A stretch of 64,000 nt of DNA from Dyella terrae (GTDB lineage: Bacteria > Pseudomonadota > Gammaproteobacteria > Xanthomonadales > Rhodanobacteraceae): positions 1,488,001 to 1,552,000 of the forward strand of contig NZ_CP089414.1 in the NCBI RefSeq assembly GCF_022394535.1, written 5' to 3'. Positions 8,431-18,115 of the stretch are shown piece after piece. The first letter of the stretch is position 1; every line of letters begins with the position of its first letter. The position numbers were made by a program, and so were the translations under genes. Below the pieces are notes generated by a model that saw only the letters and a program-made list of their open reading frames with translations, made no database searches and was not told the origin of the DNA.

Positions 8431-9264
8431 GTGCCCGAGCGCGAAGAGATATCTCCGGGCGTTGCCGTCCGCGCCGTCGACCGCTGGCGGAATGGTGTGT
8501 CATCGCACGAGGAAGACCTCATCGCCGAGGAAATCCCTATCGCGATGGTCTACAACGGGGCGACCTTCGCAGTGATGATGGCCTCACCGCATGACCTGGA
8601 TGACTTTGCCCTGGGTTTCTCGCTGACCGAGCGCTTGATCAACGACGCGTCCCAATTGCTGCAGTTGGAGACGCATGCCCTGCTCGAAGGCATCGAGCTG
8701 GCGATACAGGTCGCCGACAATGCACCGGGCGCTCACCTGGACAAGGAACGGGAACGCCTGTTGCCGGGCCGCAGCGGCTGCGGCATCTGCGGCACGCGCG
8801 ACCTGGAAAACGCCGTGCGCCACGATGGCGCCGTCGGCAACGGCCCCACCGTATCCCGTGATGCGCTCGAACTGGCATTGCGCGAACTCAAGGCACGTCA
8901 GCCGATGAACCTCGCCACCGGCGCGGTGCACGCGGCAGCCTGGGCCGATGCCTCCGGCCGGATTCTTCACGTCCGCGAAGATGTCGGCCGCCATAACGCG
9001 CTCGACAAGCTGATCGGCGCCATCCATCGCGCCAGCGTCGACGTGGACTCCGGCTTTGCCTTGGTCACCAGCCGCGCGAGCTACGAGATGGTGACCAAGG
9101 CCGCAAGCGCAGGCATCACCATGCTCGCCGCCATTTCCGCTCCCACGGCGCTAGCCGTGGAGCTTGCCCGCAGTGCCGGCATCACTCTGATCGGCTTTGC
9201 CCGGCCCGGCAGCCATAACGTCTATACGCATCCGGGCCGGCTGCTGTCCGCAGCGTCCGACTAG
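8431..9264 (+). CDS. fdhD: Formate dehydrogenase accessory sulfurtransferase FdhD
   Basis: FdhD passes sulfur from the IscS desulfurase to the Mo-bis-MGD centre of formate dehydrogenases. I chose the GTG at 8431 because AGGAGA lies seven bases upstream and the resulting 277 residues fit the usual FdhD length. An ATG at 8353 would add 26 residues without a clear ribosome site. The sulfur-transfer motif CGICG is at residues 117-121, and the C-terminal LVTSRASYEMVTKAASAGI block is present. It is divergent from moeA and convergent with the next gene. No formate dehydrogenase is encoded in the window. Confidence 0.93.
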   Translation: MPEREEISPGVAVRAVDRWRNGVSSHEEDLIAEEIPIAMVYNGATFAVMMASPHDLDDFALGFSLTERLINDASQLLQLETHALLEGIELAIQVADNAPGAHLDKERERLLPGRSGCGICGTRDLENAVRHDGAVGNGPTVSRDALELALRELKARQPMNLATGAVHAAAWADASGRILHVREDVGRHNALDKLIGAIHRASVDVDSGFALVTSRASYEMVTKAASAGITMLAAISAPTALAVELARSAGITLIGFARPGSHNVYTHPGRLLSAASD

Positions 9265-9269
9265 GGCGA

Positions 9270-9806
9270 TCACGGACGGCTGGTTGTACCGCCATCCACC
9301 ACTTCGATGGTCGTGACATTGCGCACCCAGCGCGCGGGTCGCTTGTCGCCAGGAACAAGCAGGCGGAACGGCCCGTCCTTGTCCAGCGGCTTGCCGTCGC
9401 GTGTATCCACCAGCAGTACCTGCGTGTGCCCCAGGGTCGGATCGAGGTCGGAGAGCCCGAACACCACCTGGTACTGATCACCCGCCGTGATGCGAACAAA
9501 GGAGGCCAACGCCTTCCCGCGCAGCGGCTTGTCCAGCGACACACCCGCTTTCGCCAGCACGTCCTCCAGCTTCACGCCACGCCACTGGCTGGCGGGCTCG
9601 TCATGGGCCGATGCGGTCACTTCTTCGTGAGGCATGCCAGCCAAAGTACTGGCGTCCAGGTTCAACGGAGGCTTTCCATCCGCCAACACTTTCACGCCAG
9701 CCGGCGCGCTAACCGCGGGTGCATCCGCGGCGCTTGCCGTGAATGCCAGACAGGCGGCGAGCATCAAGCTCCCGCAAAAGTACTTAGTCGACAACCTCGT
9801 TGCCAT
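9270..9806 (-). CDS. Secreted sulfite-oxidase-fold (molybdopterin-dependent oxidoreductase-like) small protein
   Basis: The ATG at 9806, with GGAG six bases upstream, gives 178 residues. A Sec signal peptide (STKYFCGSLMLAACLAFTASA) is followed by a single domain with the pattern of the oxidoreductase molybdopterin-binding fold: SQWRGVKLEDVLAKAG, ASFVRITAGDQYQVVF, LLVDTRDGKPL, GPFRLLVPGDKRPARWVRNV. The mature part has no cysteine, so the Mo-ligating Cys of true sulfite oxidase or MsrP enzymes is absent. It may bind a cofactor differently or be non-catalytic. It lies between fdhD and the divergent nap operon. Confidence 0.78.
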   Translation of the reverse strand: MATRLSTKYFCGSLMLAACLAFTASAADAPAVSAPAGVKVLADGKPPLNLDASTLAGMPHEEVTASAHDEPASQWRGVKLEDVLAKAGVSLDKPLRGKALASFVRITAGDQYQVVFGLSDLDPTLGHTQVLLVDTRDGKPLDKDGPFRLLVPGDKRPARWVRNVTTIEVVDGGTTSRP

Positions 9807-9813
9807 GCACTGC

Positions 9814-9932
9814 TCCAATTTTATTTGTAAGGAGGATTCACACCGCTTTCACCGCGAGTCAAAGCGGTGGTGCTTAAAATTGGACGAGTTTGCGTCCAAG
9901 CATGCTTTATAGGCCATCGCCAACATCGATGG
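9814..9932. promoter_or_regulatory. Nested inverted repeats in the divergent napE / SUOX-like promoter region
   Basis: The 217-base divergent region holds several perfect dyads. TCCAATTTTA (9814-9823) pairs with TAAAATTGGA (9875-9884) and encloses a second stem, CACCGCTTT (9841-9849) with AAAGCGGTG (9861-9869). Two more lie alongside: TTGGACG/CGTCCAA (9880-9886/9893-9899) and CCATCG/CGATGG (9914-9919/9927-9932). On the minus-strand transcript the outer stem covers the TTGGAG ribosome site of the SUOX-like gene. They could be operators for nap, an RNA switch for the leftward gene, or both. I found no clear FNR-type site. Confidence 0.5.
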
Positions 9933-10023
9933 TCGAGCTGATCCAGGTCAGCAGCCCCGGGGAAACGTCGTTCTAGTTTAAGCGCAGATGTGGATAAAGC
10001 CGTCCCGCTAAGACGAGGTGCGC

Positions 10024-10182
10024 ATGGAGCCGTCAACCAACATAAGCACGCGCAAGCAGGAACGCACCACGTTCCTGCTGCTGCTCGTGCTGTTTCCCGT
10101 GCTGTCGGTCATGTTCATCGCCGCCTTCGGTTTCACCGTGTGGTTCTGGCAGATGTTCGTGAGCGGGCCGCCTCATGTCTGA
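10024..10182 (+). CDS. napE: Periplasmic nitrate reductase small membrane protein NapE
   Basis: A 52-residue protein, MEPSTNISTRKQERTTFLL at the start, with one long hydrophobic segment (about residues 17-45: LLLLVLFPVLSVMFIAAFG, then FTVWFWQMF). This matches NapE, a one-span inner-membrane protein of unknown exact function that often opens nap operons. GAGG lies five bases before the ATG. The stop at 10180-10182 precedes napD by 28 bases if napD starts at 10211, or overlaps it if the ATG at 10175 is used. Confidence 0.88.
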   Translation: MEPSTNISTRKQERTTFLLLLVLFPVLSVMFIAAFGFTVWFWQMFVSGPPHV

Positions 10183-10210
10183 CGTTCATGCATCCCTCCA
10201 AGGGAACGCC

Positions 10211-10507
10211 ATGAAGGACGAATACCACATCTCCAGCCTGGTGGTGCTGCATCGACCCGATGCCGCCAGCCCACTGAAGACCTTCATCGCGCTTCACCCC
10301 GAACTGGACATCGCCGTGCAAGGCGACTGTCGATGCGTGATGGTGTGCGAAACCGACAGCCAGCGCGCCGTAATGGACCACATCGACGCACTGGAAGCCC
10401 TGCCTGGCGTCATCAACGTATCGCTGATCTACCACCATGTGGAACCCCGCGCCGTCATGGACGACTTAGTGCAAGTCGACGCAACATCCCAAGGAGCCGA
10501 CGCATGA
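10211..10507 (+). CDS. napD: NapA signal-peptide-binding chaperone NapD
   Basis: Cytoplasmic chaperone that binds the twin-arginine signal of NapA and holds back export until the Mo cofactor is in place. I prefer the ATG at 10211 (AAGGGA upstream, product [18 protein letters not shown], 98 residues) because NapD proteins begin only a few residues before HISSLVV. An alternative ATG at 10175 would overlap napE. The ferredoxin-like pattern with [21 protein letters not shown] near the C-terminus is typical. The stop overlaps the napA ATG (ATGA, 10504-10507). Confidence 0.93.
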   Translation: MKDEYHISSLVVLHRPDAASPLKTFIALHPELDIAVQGDCRCVMVCETDSQRAVMDHIDALEALPGVINVSLIYHHVEPRAVMDDLVQVDATSQGADA

Positions 10508-13500
10508 CACTCACCCTGACGCGACGGGAATTTATCCGTAACTCGGCCGTTGCGGTGGCCGCGAACGTGGCAGGGCTGGCCCTGCCCGCCAGCGCCACCA
10601 ACGTGCTGCTCGAAGGGGACATGACCCAGCTCAAGTGGAGCAAGGCCCCCTGCCGCTTCTGCGGCACCGGCTGCGGTGTCAACGTGGCGGTGAAGGATGG
10701 CCGCGTGGTGGCCACGCATGGCGACCAGCTTTCCGAGGTCAACCGCGGCATCAATTGCGTGAAGGGTTACTTCCTCTCCAAGATCATGTACGGCGCCGAC
10801 CGCCTCACCGCGCCTCTGCTGCGCAAGAAGGACGGTGTCTACGCGAAGGACGGCACCTTCACCGAGGTCTCCTGGGACGAAGCCTTCGATGTGATGGCCG
10901 CGCAATTCAAGCGCGTGCTGAAGGAGAAGGGGCCGGAATACGTCGGCATGTTTGGCTCCGGCCAGTGGACTGTGTGGGAGGGCTATGCTGCGAACAAGCT
11001 GCTCAAGGGCGGTTTCCGCAGCAATACGCTCGACCCGAACGCACGCCATTGCATGGCCTCCGCCGTGATGGGCTTCATGCGTACTTTCGGCATGGACGAG
11101 CCGATGGGTTGCTACGACGACATCGAAGCCACCGACGCCTTCGTGCTGTGGGGCTCAAACATGGCGGAGATGCACCCGATCCTATGGACACGCGTCACCG
11201 ATCGCCGCCTGTCCAATCCCAACGTGAAGGTGGCGGTACTGTCCACGTTCGAGCATCGCAGCTTCGAGTTGGCGGACATCCCCATCGTATTCACGCCGCA
11301 GACGGATCTGGTGATCCTCAACTACATCGCCAATCACATCATCCAGACCGGGCGGGTCAACAAGGACTTCGTCAACAAGCACACCACGTTCAAGCGCGGC
11401 GTCACCGATATCGGCTATGGCCTGCGCCCGGACAATCCGCTGGAAGAAAAGGCCAAGAACGCCAAGGACCCGAACGCCAGCGAGCCCATCGACTTTGAGC
11501 AGTTCGCCGCCTTCGTCAAGCCCTACACACTGGAAAAAGCCGTTGAAATGACCGGCGTGGAAAAAGGCTGGCTGGAAAAGGTGGCCGAACTCTACGCCGA
11601 CCCGAACACCAAGGTCGTGTCGTTCTGGACCATGGGCTTCAATCAGCACACGCGCGGCGTGTGGGCCAACAACATGGTCTACAACCTGCACCTGCTCACC
11701 GGCAAGATTTCCACGCCAGGCAACAGCCCGTTCTCGCTGACGGGGCAACCCTCCGCCTGCGGCACGGCACGCGAGGTGGGCGTGTTCAGCCACCGCCTGC
11801 CTGCCGACATGGTGGTAACCAACCCGGAACATCGCAAACAGGCTGAAGAGATCTGGAAGATCCCGCACGGCATCATCCAACCCAAGCCTGGCTACCACGC
11901 TGTGCAGCAGAACCGCATGCTGCGCGACGGCAAGCTCAACGCCTATTGGGTGCTTTGCAATAACAACGTGCAGGCCGGCGCCAATCTGATGCAGGAGACG
12001 TACCTGGGCTATCGCGATCCACGCAACTTCGTCGTTGTGTCGGACGCCTACCCCACCGTCACCGCGCAATCGGCAGATCTCATCCTTCCCGCCGCCATGT
12101 GGGTGGAAAAAGAAGGCGCTTATGGCAATGCCGAGCGCCGCACGCAGTTCTGGCACCAGTTAGTGAAGGCGCCGGGAGAAGCGCGCTCAGATCTGTGGCA
12201 ACTCATGGAATTCTCCAAGCGCTTCACCACCGACGAATGCTGGCCGGCGGAGATCCTTGCCGCTAATCCGCCATTCAAGGGCAAGACACTGTTCGAGGTG
12301 CTGTTCAAGAACGGCAACGTCGACAAGTTCCCCACGTCAGAGATGGAAGCGGGCTACGACAACGACGAAGCCGCCGCTTTCGGTTTCTACGTGCAAAAAG
12401 GCCTGTTCGAGGAATACGCCACGTTCGGCCGTGGCCACGGTCACGACCTTGCGCCGTTTGACGATTACCACAAGGCGCACGGCCTGCGCTGGCCGGTGGT
12501 CGACGGCAAAGAAACGCGTTGGCGTTATCGCGAAGGCTCCGACCCTTACGTGAAGGCCGGCACGGAGTTCCAGTTCTACGGCAACCCCGACGGACGCGCG
12601 GTGATCTGGGCCCTGCCCTACGAACCACCTGCCGAAATACCCGACAAGGAATTCGACCTGTGGCTGTCCACGGGCCGCGTGCTGGAACACTGGCATTCGG
12701 GCTCGATGACCATGCGCGTGCCGGAACTTTACCGCGCGTTCCCGGAAGCCGTGGTGTTCATGAACCCGGACGATGCCCGCTTACGCGGACTCAAGCGCGG
12801 CGACGAAGTGAAGGTGGTCTCGCGCCGTGGCGAAATGCGTTCTCGCGTGGAAACGCGCGGCCGTAACCGTCCACCTCAAGGCCTGGTGTTCGTTCCGTGG
12901 TTCGACGCGGGCCAGTTGATCAACAAAGTCACGCTGGACGCGACCGATCCGATCTCCAAGCAGACCGACTACAAGAAGTGTGCGGTCAAGGTCGTGGCTG
13001 TCTCAGGAGAGACGACGATGCGAAGCAAGCCTTTCACTCTCATCGTGGCGCTGGTGATTCTGGTGGCAGCCGCTATCGGTTTCGCCGTGGGCAGGAAATC
13101 CGCATCAGAGCCACAGGTGGCTACCACGGAATCGGCATCCCATCCGGCCGTTGCGAGCACGGCAGAGCCCGTACCAGCTGGCGATCAGCTCGATGGCATC
13201 CGCCGCGGCGCGCCCATCAATCAAGAGATTGCACCGCCACTGATGGCGCGCGTCGAGAACACGGACGTCAAACGCAACCGCGCCTACCCGATGCAACCGC
13301 CGACCATCCCGCACTCGATCGATAACTACCAGATCGACAAGAATTCCAATCGCTGCCTGCTCTGCCATTCGCGCGCCAACGCAGACAAGTTCCAGGCACC
13401 GCCAGTCAGCGTGACTCACTACATGGACCGCAACGACCAGTTCCTCGCCACCATCTCGCCGCGTCGCTACTTCTGCAACCAGTGCCATGTGGTGCAGACC

Positions 13501-13581
13501 GACGCCAAGCCGCTCGTCGCCAACACCTTCAAGGACATCGACACCATCCTGTCCGAAGAACAAGACAAGAAGGCGAACTGA
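10504..13581 (+). CDS. napA: Periplasmic nitrate reductase catalytic subunit NapA, reading through into napB
   Basis: NapA reduces nitrate to nitrite in the periplasm with Mo-bis-MGD and one 4Fe-4S cluster. The twin-arginine signal is [19 protein letters not shown]. The cluster cysteines are C50, C53, C57 and C85, and the Mo ligand is C183 in ARHCMASAV. The NapA-like part ends at codon 833 (...KCAVKVVAV), the normal family length (about 830). Codon 834 is TCA where a stop is expected, so the frame stays open through the napB ribosome site and all of NapB (1025 residues). A real fusion would put NapB's membrane anchor behind a Tat-exported domain, so separate translation, mutation or sequence error is more likely. 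Confidence 0.9.
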   Translation: MTLTLTRREFIRNSAVAVAANVAGLALPASATNVLLEGDMTQLKWSKAPCRFCGTGCGVNVAVKDGRVVATHGDQLSEVNRGINCVKGYFLSKIMYGADRLTAPLLRKKDGVYAKDGTFTEVSWDEAFDVMAAQFKRVLKEKGPEYVGMFGSGQWTVWEGYAANKLLKGGFRSNTLDPNARHCMASAVMGFMRTFGMDEPMGCYDDIEATDAFVLWGSNMAEMHPILWTRVTDRRLSNPNVKVAVLSTFEHRSFELADIPIVFTPQTDLVILNYIANHIIQTGRVNKDFVNKHTTFKRGVTDIGYGLRPDNPLEEKAKNAKDPNASEPIDFEQFAAFVKPYTLEKAVEMTGVEKGWLEKVAELYADPNTKVVSFWTMGFNQHTRGVWANNMVYNLHLLTGKISTPGNSPFSLTGQPSACGTAREVGVFSHRLPADMVVTNPEHRKQAEEIWKIPHGIIQPKPGYHAVQQNRMLRDGKLNAYWVLCNNNVQAGANLMQETYLGYRDPRNFVVVSDAYPTVTAQSADLILPAAMWVEKEGAYGNAERRTQFWHQLVKAPGEARSDLWQLMEFSKRFTTDECWPAEILAANPPFKGKTLFEVLFKNGNVDKFPTSEMEAGYDNDEAAAFGFYVQKGLFEEYATFGRGHGHDLAPFDDYHKAHGLRWPVVDGKETRWRYREGSDPYVKAGTEFQFYGNPDGRAVIWALPYEPPAEIPDKEFDLWLSTGRVLEHWHSGSMTMRVPELYRAFPEAVVFMNPDDARLRGLKRGDEVKVVSRRGEMRSRVETRGRNRPPQGLVFVPWFDAGQLINKVTLDATDPISKQTDYKKCAVKVVAVSGETTMRSKPFTLIVALVILVAAAIGFAVGRKSASEPQVATTESASHPAVASTAEPVPAGDQLDGIRRGAPINQEIAPPLMARVENTDVKRNRAYPMQPPTIPHSIDNYQIDKNSNRCLLCHSRANADKFQAPPVSVTHYMDRNDQFLATISPRRYFCNQCHVVQTDAKPLVANTFKDIDTILSEEQDKKAN
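13018..13581 (+). CDS. napB: Nitrate reductase di-haem cytochrome c subunit NapB
   Basis: NapB passes electrons from NapC to NapA. Starting at the ATG at 13018, which keeps its own AGGAGAG site six bases upstream, the product is 187 residues. An N-terminal hydrophobic segment (residues 6-25) acts as signal or anchor, a low-complexity Ala/Ser/Pro linker follows, and two haem sites CLLCH (113-117) and CNQCH (153-157) lie in the C-terminal half, with [17 protein letters not shown] before them. It is in frame with napA because the napA stop is missing. It ends 2 bases before napC. Confidence 0.93.
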   Translation: MRSKPFTLIVALVILVAAAIGFAVGRKSASEPQVATTESASHPAVASTAEPVPAGDQLDGIRRGAPINQEIAPPLMARVENTDVKRNRAYPMQPPTIPHSIDNYQIDKNSNRCLLCHSRANADKFQAPPVSVTHYMDRNDQFLATISPRRYFCNQCHVVQTDAKPLVANTFKDIDTILSEEQDKKAN

Positions 13582-13583
13582 CC

Positions 13584-14183
13584 ATGTGGCAGCGACTCAA
13601 GCGCTGGCTCGTCGCGCTGTGGCGAACGGCTCGGCGTCCAAGCATCCATTACAGCTTGGGCTTTCTCACGCTCGGCGGCTTCATTGCTGGCGTGCTGTTC
13701 TGGGGCGCGTTCAACACCGGACTGGAAACCACCAATACCGAGGCGTTCTGCACCAGTTGCCACGAAATGCGCGACAACGTTTTCCAGGAACTGAAGACAA
13801 CTATCCATTACACCAACCGTTCCGGCGTGCGCGCGAGCTGCCCCGACTGCCATGTGCCGCACAAGTGGACGGACAAGATCGCCCGCAAGATGCAGGCGTC
13901 CAAAGAAGTTTGGGGCAAGCTCTTCGGTACCGTCGACACGCGCGAGAAATTCCTCGACCACCGTCTTGAACTAGCAGAGCACGAATGGGCGCGATTGAAG
14001 GCTAACGATTCGCTGGAATGCCGCAACTGCCACAACTACACGTCGATGGATCTCACGCGCCAGTCCACCCGCGCCGCCGAAATCCACAAACGCTGGCTGG
14101 GCACGGGCGAGAAAACCTGCATCGACTGCCACAAGGGTATCGCGCACCATCTGCCCGATATGACGGGGATTCCGCAGGGCTGA
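13584..14183 (+). CDS. napC: Tetra-haem membrane-anchored quinol dehydrogenase NapC
   Basis: NapC takes electrons from the quinol pool and gives them to NapB. The ATG at 13584 gives 199 residues. One membrane anchor (about 22-43) is followed by four CXXCH haem sites: CTSCH (56-60), CPDCH (86-90), CRNCH (146-150) and CIDCH (179-183), as in the NapC/NirT family. It closes the napEDABC set. There is no napF, napG, napH or napK here, so NapC must be the only quinol route. The upstream frame back to 13482 is out-of-frame napB. Confidence 0.95.
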   Translation: MWQRLKRWLVALWRTARRPSIHYSLGFLTLGGFIAGVLFWGAFNTGLETTNTEAFCTSCHEMRDNVFQELKTTIHYTNRSGVRASCPDCHVPHKWTDKIARKMQASKEVWGKLFGTVDTREKFLDHRLELAEHEWARLKANDSLECRNCHNYTSMDLTRQSTRAAEIHKRWLGTGEKTCIDCHKGIAHHLPDMTGIPQG

Positions 14184-14329
14184 TCGTTGGCGCTCCTACC
14201 CCATCGTGCCCAGCCCAGCCTGCATCCCTGCCCCAAGGCCTACCAGGAACGGGCACCAACGGCCGACAATCACCGGCAAGATTTTGCGGCCGCCAAGTGA
14301 AAGGTGCAGTGCCGAGCTGCCAATGACAC

Positions 14330-14749
14330 TTAGCCGTGCGGCGGCCCTTTCAGCTCGACCATGTTGCCCTGCGGGTCGTGCAGGTAGATGGACGGGCCCT
14401 CGCCCTTCGCCCCATAGCGCGAGCCAACCTCGCCCACGCGCACGCCGTGCGTGTTGAGGTGAGCCACGATGGCGGCCTCGTCATAACCCTCCACCTGCAG
14501 GCAGAGATGGTCCATGTTGTGCCCTTCCGGGCCCGGACCTGCCCCGCCGAGACGACCCAGCTTGCTATCCAGCGCCACCAGGTCGATCAGGGAATCACCG
14601 GCGCGAAGCTGCACCAGTCCGATTTCGTCCTGCCGCCGCTCCTCTTGGCACCCCAGCACCTCGCAATAGAAACGCTGCATCGCGGCCACGTCGGCCACGC
14701 GCAACACCACGTGATCGATCCGGGCAAGCTGGAACGGGGGTTTGGACAT
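14330..14749 (-). CDS. VOC-superfamily (glyoxalase/bleomycin-resistance fold) protein
   Basis: A 139-residue protein with the paired beta-alpha-beta modules of the vicinal oxygen chelate superfamily: IDHVVLRVADVAAMQRFYCEVLG at the N-terminus and NMDHLCLQVEGYDEAAIVAHL in the middle, ending SIYLHDPQGNMVELKGP. The likely metal ligands are the His residues of IDH and MDH and the Glu of VELK. Many members are lactoylglutathione lyase-like or dioxygenase-like, and substrate cannot be read from sequence. GGAG is seven bases before the ATG. It is convergent with napC and divergent from the gcvP riboswitch. Confidence 0.85.
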   Translation of the reverse strand: MSKPPFQLARIDHVVLRVADVAAMQRFYCEVLGCQEERRQDEIGLVQLRAGDSLIDLVALDSKLGRLGGAGPGPEGHNMDHLCLQVEGYDEAAIVAHLNTHGVRVGEVGSRYGAKGEGPSIYLHDPQGNMVELKGPPHG

Positions 14750-14853
14750 GATGGGGCTCCAGGCGGGCCTTTCATCTTATGCCGGCTGAGACCCTGGCCA
14801 CACCGTGGCTGAAGCCATGGCCTGCCGGGGAGGCAATCGGGGCCAAGCCGCCT

Positions 14854-14859
14854 TATAAT
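14854..14859 (+). promoter_or_regulatory. -10 promoter element for the gcvP riboswitch transcript
   Basis: A perfect TATAAT sits about 11 bases before the first base of the first glycine aptamer, the right place for transcription to start just ahead of it. No good -35 hexamer is visible 17 bases upstream. Confidence 0.55.
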
Positions 14860-14870
14860 CGTCGTTTAGC

Positions 14871-15051
14871 GTGTGGTGGGAGAAGCGGTGCGAACCGCTG
14901 CCGAAGGCGCAACGCCCGTAATCGCTCAGGCCCCATACCATCACCCGCACCAACACTCTGGAGAGACCGGTTGAATCCGGCGCCGAAGGGGCACGAAGCC
15001 TTGGGTCATTGAGCCCGGTCTTCCAAACTCTCAGGCAAAAGGACAGAGGGG
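14871..15051 (+). ncRNA. Tandem glycine riboswitch upstream of gcvP
   Basis: Two consecutive glycine aptamers. The first (about 14871-14943) carries GGGAGAAGCGG and later GCCGAAGGCGCAAC. The second (about 14955-15051) carries CTCTGGAGAGACCGG, GCGCCGAAGGGGCACGA and CTCTCAGGCAAAAGGACAGA, the hallmark segments of this class. P1 of the second aptamer forms from CTCTG (14956-14960) and CAGAG (15044-15048). Its 3' strand overlaps AGGGGCG (15047-15053), which can instead pair with CGCCCCT (15085-15091) just before the gcvP ATG, a plausible on/off switch. By analogy with known cases glycine binding should turn gcvP on. Confidence 0.93.
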
Positions 15052-15094
15052 CGCTTCGCGTGCGGCTTGCACGTTTCTTACGGACGCCCCTGCC

Positions 15095-18046
15095 ATGAGT
15101 CAGAACGCCAACCCTTCCCTGCGCGACCTCGAGCACCACGACGCCTTTATCGAGCGTCACATCGGCCCCAACGACGCGGAAGTCGCCACCATGCTGGCGC
15201 TGCTGGGCTACGACTCGCTGGAAGCGATGACCGACGCCATCGTGCCGGGCAAGATCAAGTCGCCGGCGCCGCTGGCCCTGCCCTCCGCGATCACCGAAGT
15301 GGAAGCGCTGGCCAAGATCCGCGCCATTGCCGACAAGAACCAGGTGTTTCGCAGCTTCATCGGCCAGGGCTACTACGGCACACTGACCCCGAACGTCATC
15401 CTGCGCAACATTCTGGAGAACCCGGCGTGGTACACGGCCTATACGCCGTATCAGGCGGAAATCTCGCAGGGCCGCATGGAAGCGTTGATCAACTTCCAGA
15501 CGATGTGTGCGGACCTCACCGGCATGGAGATCGCCAACGCGTCCCTGCTCGATGAAGGCACCGCCGCCGCTGAAGCGATGACGCTGGCCAAGCGTTCGTC
15601 CAAATCCAAGTCCAACCTGTTCTTCGTTTCCAACGCCGTGCACCCGCAGACGCTGGAAGTGATCAAGACGCGCGCCGAAGCGATGGGCATCGACCTGCAC
15701 ATCGGCGACGACAGCGAAGCCACCAGCATCGACAGCTACGGCGTGCTGCTGCAGTACCCGAACACCTTCGGCCAGATCAATGACTACAAAGCCCTGGCCG
15801 ATGCGGTGCACGCGCGCCACGGCGTGGTCTGCGTGGCCACTGATCTGCTCGCGCTCACGCTGATCGCCGCGCCCGGTGAATGGGGCGCCGACATCGTGGT
15901 CGGCAACACCCAGCGTTTCGGCGTGCCGTTCGGCTTCGGCGGCCCGCATGCTGCCTTCATGGCTTGCCGCGACAGCTACAAGCGCTCGATGCCCGGCCGC
16001 CTGATCGGTGTGTCCATCGACTCCGAAGGCAAGCCGGCCTACCGCCTCACGCTGCAGACGCGCGAACAGCACATCCGTCGCGAGAAGGCCACCTCCAACA
16101 TCTGTACCGCACAGGTGCTGCTGGCCGTGATGGCCAGCATGTACGCCGTGTACCACGGCCCGGAAGGCCTGGTGCGCATCGCCCGCCGCACGCATCGCCT
16201 GGCTGCGATCCTGTTCGTGGCGCTGCGCCAGGCTGGCGTCGCTGCCAACACCCACTTCTTCGACACGCTGCACGTCACCGGCGTGGATGCCGCCGCGCTG
16301 CATGCGAAGGCACGTGCCGCCGGCTTCAATCTGCGTGCGATCGACGCCAGTAGCGTCGGCATCAGCCTTGACGAAACCACCACGCGTGCCGACGTCATTG
16401 CGCTTGCCACGGTGTTCGGCGCCTCGATCACCGACATCGATGCACTCGATGCCAGCGTGCACGACGCCCTGCCGCCCCAGCTGGTGCGCAAGACCAAGTT
16501 CATGACGCACCCGGCGTTCAACACGCACCACAGCGAGCATGAGCTGCTCCGCTACATGCGTTCGCTGGCCGACAAGGACCTGGCGATGGATCGCACCATG
16601 ATCCCGCTGGGCAGCTGCACCATGAAGCTCAACGCCACGGCCGAAATGATTCCGGTGACGTGGCCGGAATTCGCCAACATCCATCCGCTGGCCCCGGCCG
16701 ACCAGGCCACCGGCTACAAGCAGCTCATCGACGAGCTGGAAGCCATGCTGGTGGAATGCACCGGCTACGACGCCGTCAGCCTGCAGCCGAACTCTGGCGC
16801 CCAGGGCGAATACGCCGGCCTGCTGGCCATTCGCGCTTACCACCGCTCGCGCGGCGAAGGCCACCGCGACATCTGCCTGATTCCGGAATCGGCGCACGGC
16901 ACTAACCCGGCCTCCGCGCAGATGTGTGGCATGCAGGTGGTGGTGACCAAGTGCGACGCGAACGGCAACGTGGACGTGGCCGACATTCAGCGCGCCGCCG
17001 AGAAGTTCAGCGACCGCCTCGCCGCGCTGATGATCACCTACCCGTCCACGCACGGCGTGTTCGAGGAAGACATCGTCAAGATCTGCGAGATCGTGCACGA
17101 GCACGGCGGTCAGGTGTACACCGACGGCGCCAACATGAATGCGCTGGTCGGCGTCGCCAAGCCGGGCAAGTGGGGTTCGGACGTCTCGCACCTCAACCTG
17201 CATAAGACCTTCTGCATTCCGCACGGCGGTGGCGGCCCGGGCGTGGGCCCGTGTGCGGTGAAGTCGCATCTCGCCCCGTTCCTGCCTCGTACTTATGCCG
17301 ACATCCCTGTCGGCGAAGATCAAGAAGCTGCCATCCATGGCAGCACTACTCAAAAAAGCGGCGCAGGCTCCGTGGGCATGGTGTCGGCCGCGAGCTTCGG
17401 CTCGGCCTCCATCCTGCCGATCAGCTGGATGTACATCACCATGATGGGCGAAGGCGGCCTGCGTCGCGCCACCCAGGTCGCGCTGCTCAACGCCAACTAC
17501 ATCGCCAAGCGCCTCGCGCCGCATTACGAAACGCTCTACACCGGTCGTAACGGCCTGGTGGCGCATGAGTGCATTCTCGACCTGCGCCCGCTCAAGGACG
17601 CCACGGGCATCGGTGCGGAAGACGTGGCCAAGCGCCTTATCGACTTCGGCTTCCACGCCCCGACGCTCAGCTTCCCGGTCGCCGGCACGCTGATGGTCGA
17701 GCCGACCGAAAGCGAATCGCAGTACGAGCTGGATCGCTTCATCGACGCCATGATCCAGATCCGCGACGAGATCCGCGCCGTGGATGAAGGGGTACTTGAC
17801 CGCGAGGACAACCCGCTCAAGCACGCACCGCACACCGCCGTGATGGTGTCGGCCTCCGAGTGGACTCACGCTTACACCCGTGAGCTGGCCGCCTTCCCGC
17901 TGCCCAGCCTGAAGTTCCAGAAGTACTGGTCGCCAGTGGCCCGCGTGGACAACGTCTACGGCGACAAGAACGTGTTCTGCAGCTGCGTGCCGGTGGAAGC
18001 GTTCAAGGGTGAGATCGAAGCCTTCAGCGAACCGAACGTCGCCTGA
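15095..18046 (+). CDS. gcvP: Glycine dehydrogenase (decarboxylating), P protein, single chain
   Basis: PLP enzyme of the glycine cleavage system that decarboxylates glycine and loads the aminomethyl group on GcvH lipoate. The 983-residue chain is the fused form with both halves (glycine-binding N-terminal and C-terminal homologous halves). The PLP lysine lies in [20 protein letters not shown]. The N-terminus [15 protein letters not shown] is family-typical. It is controlled by the tandem glycine riboswitch just upstream. gcvT and gcvH are not in the window. With tdh and kbl, it completes a threonine to glycine to one-carbon route. Confidence 0.97.
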   Translation: MSQNANPSLRDLEHHDAFIERHIGPNDAEVATMLALLGYDSLEAMTDAIVPGKIKSPAPLALPSAITEVEALAKIRAIADKNQVFRSFIGQGYYGTLTPNVILRNILENPAWYTAYTPYQAEISQGRMEALINFQTMCADLTGMEIANASLLDEGTAAAEAMTLAKRSSKSKSNLFFVSNAVHPQTLEVIKTRAEAMGIDLHIGDDSEATSIDSYGVLLQYPNTFGQINDYKALADAVHARHGVVCVATDLLALTLIAAPGEWGADIVVGNTQRFGVPFGFGGPHAAFMACRDSYKRSMPGRLIGVSIDSEGKPAYRLTLQTREQHIRREKATSNICTAQVLLAVMASMYAVYHGPEGLVRIARRTHRLAAILFVALRQAGVAANTHFFDTLHVTGVDAAALHAKARAAGFNLRAIDASSVGISLDETTTRADVIALATVFGASITDIDALDASVHDALPPQLVRKTKFMTHPAFNTHHSEHELLRYMRSLADKDLAMDRTMIPLGSCTMKLNATAEMIPVTWPEFANIHPLAPADQATGYKQLIDELEAMLVECTGYDAVSLQPNSGAQGEYAGLLAIRAYHRSRGEGHRDICLIPESAHGTNPASAQMCGMQVVVTKCDANGNVDVADIQRAAEKFSDRLAALMITYPSTHGVFEEDIVKICEIVHEHGGQVYTDGANMNALVGVAKPGKWGSDVSHLNLHKTFCIPHGGGGPGVGPCAVKSHLAPFLPRTYADIPVGEDQEAAIHGSTTQKSGAGSVGMVSAASFGSASILPISWMYITMMGEGGLRRATQVALLNANYIAKRLAPHYETLYTGRNGLVAHECILDLRPLKDATGIGAEDVAKRLIDFGFHAPTLSFPVAGTLMVEPTESESQYELDRFIDAMIQIRDEIRAVDEGVLDREDNPLKHAPHTAVMVSASEWTHAYTRELAAFPLPSLKFQKYWSPVARVDNVYGDKNVFCSCVPVEAFKGEIEAFSEPNVA

Positions 18047-18065
18047 GCATTCTTCGGATAGAACG

Positions 18066-18094
18066 AAAAAGGGCTCCGCATGCGGAGCCCTTTT
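18066..18094. terminator. Bidirectional terminator after gcvP
   Basis: GGGCTCCGCA (18071-18080) is followed directly by its complement TGCGGAGCCC (18081-18090), with A5 on the left and T4 on the right. It can end gcvP on the plus strand and the small membrane protein gene on the minus strand. Confidence 0.9.
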
Positions 18095-18115
18095 CGTTGA
18101 CGCGATCGCCCGGTT

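Noticed and set aside
13018..13581. NapA-NapB as a deliberate fusion enzyme
   Set aside because: The napB ribosome site and start are intact, and Tat export of NapA is not compatible with an internal membrane anchor. Listed as a finding about stop loss instead.
14777..17869. A 1,030-codon open frame antisense to gcvP
   Set aside because: It mirrors gcvP codon bias in GC-rich DNA, has no recognisable domain, and runs across the riboswitch. gcvP is certain on the other strand.
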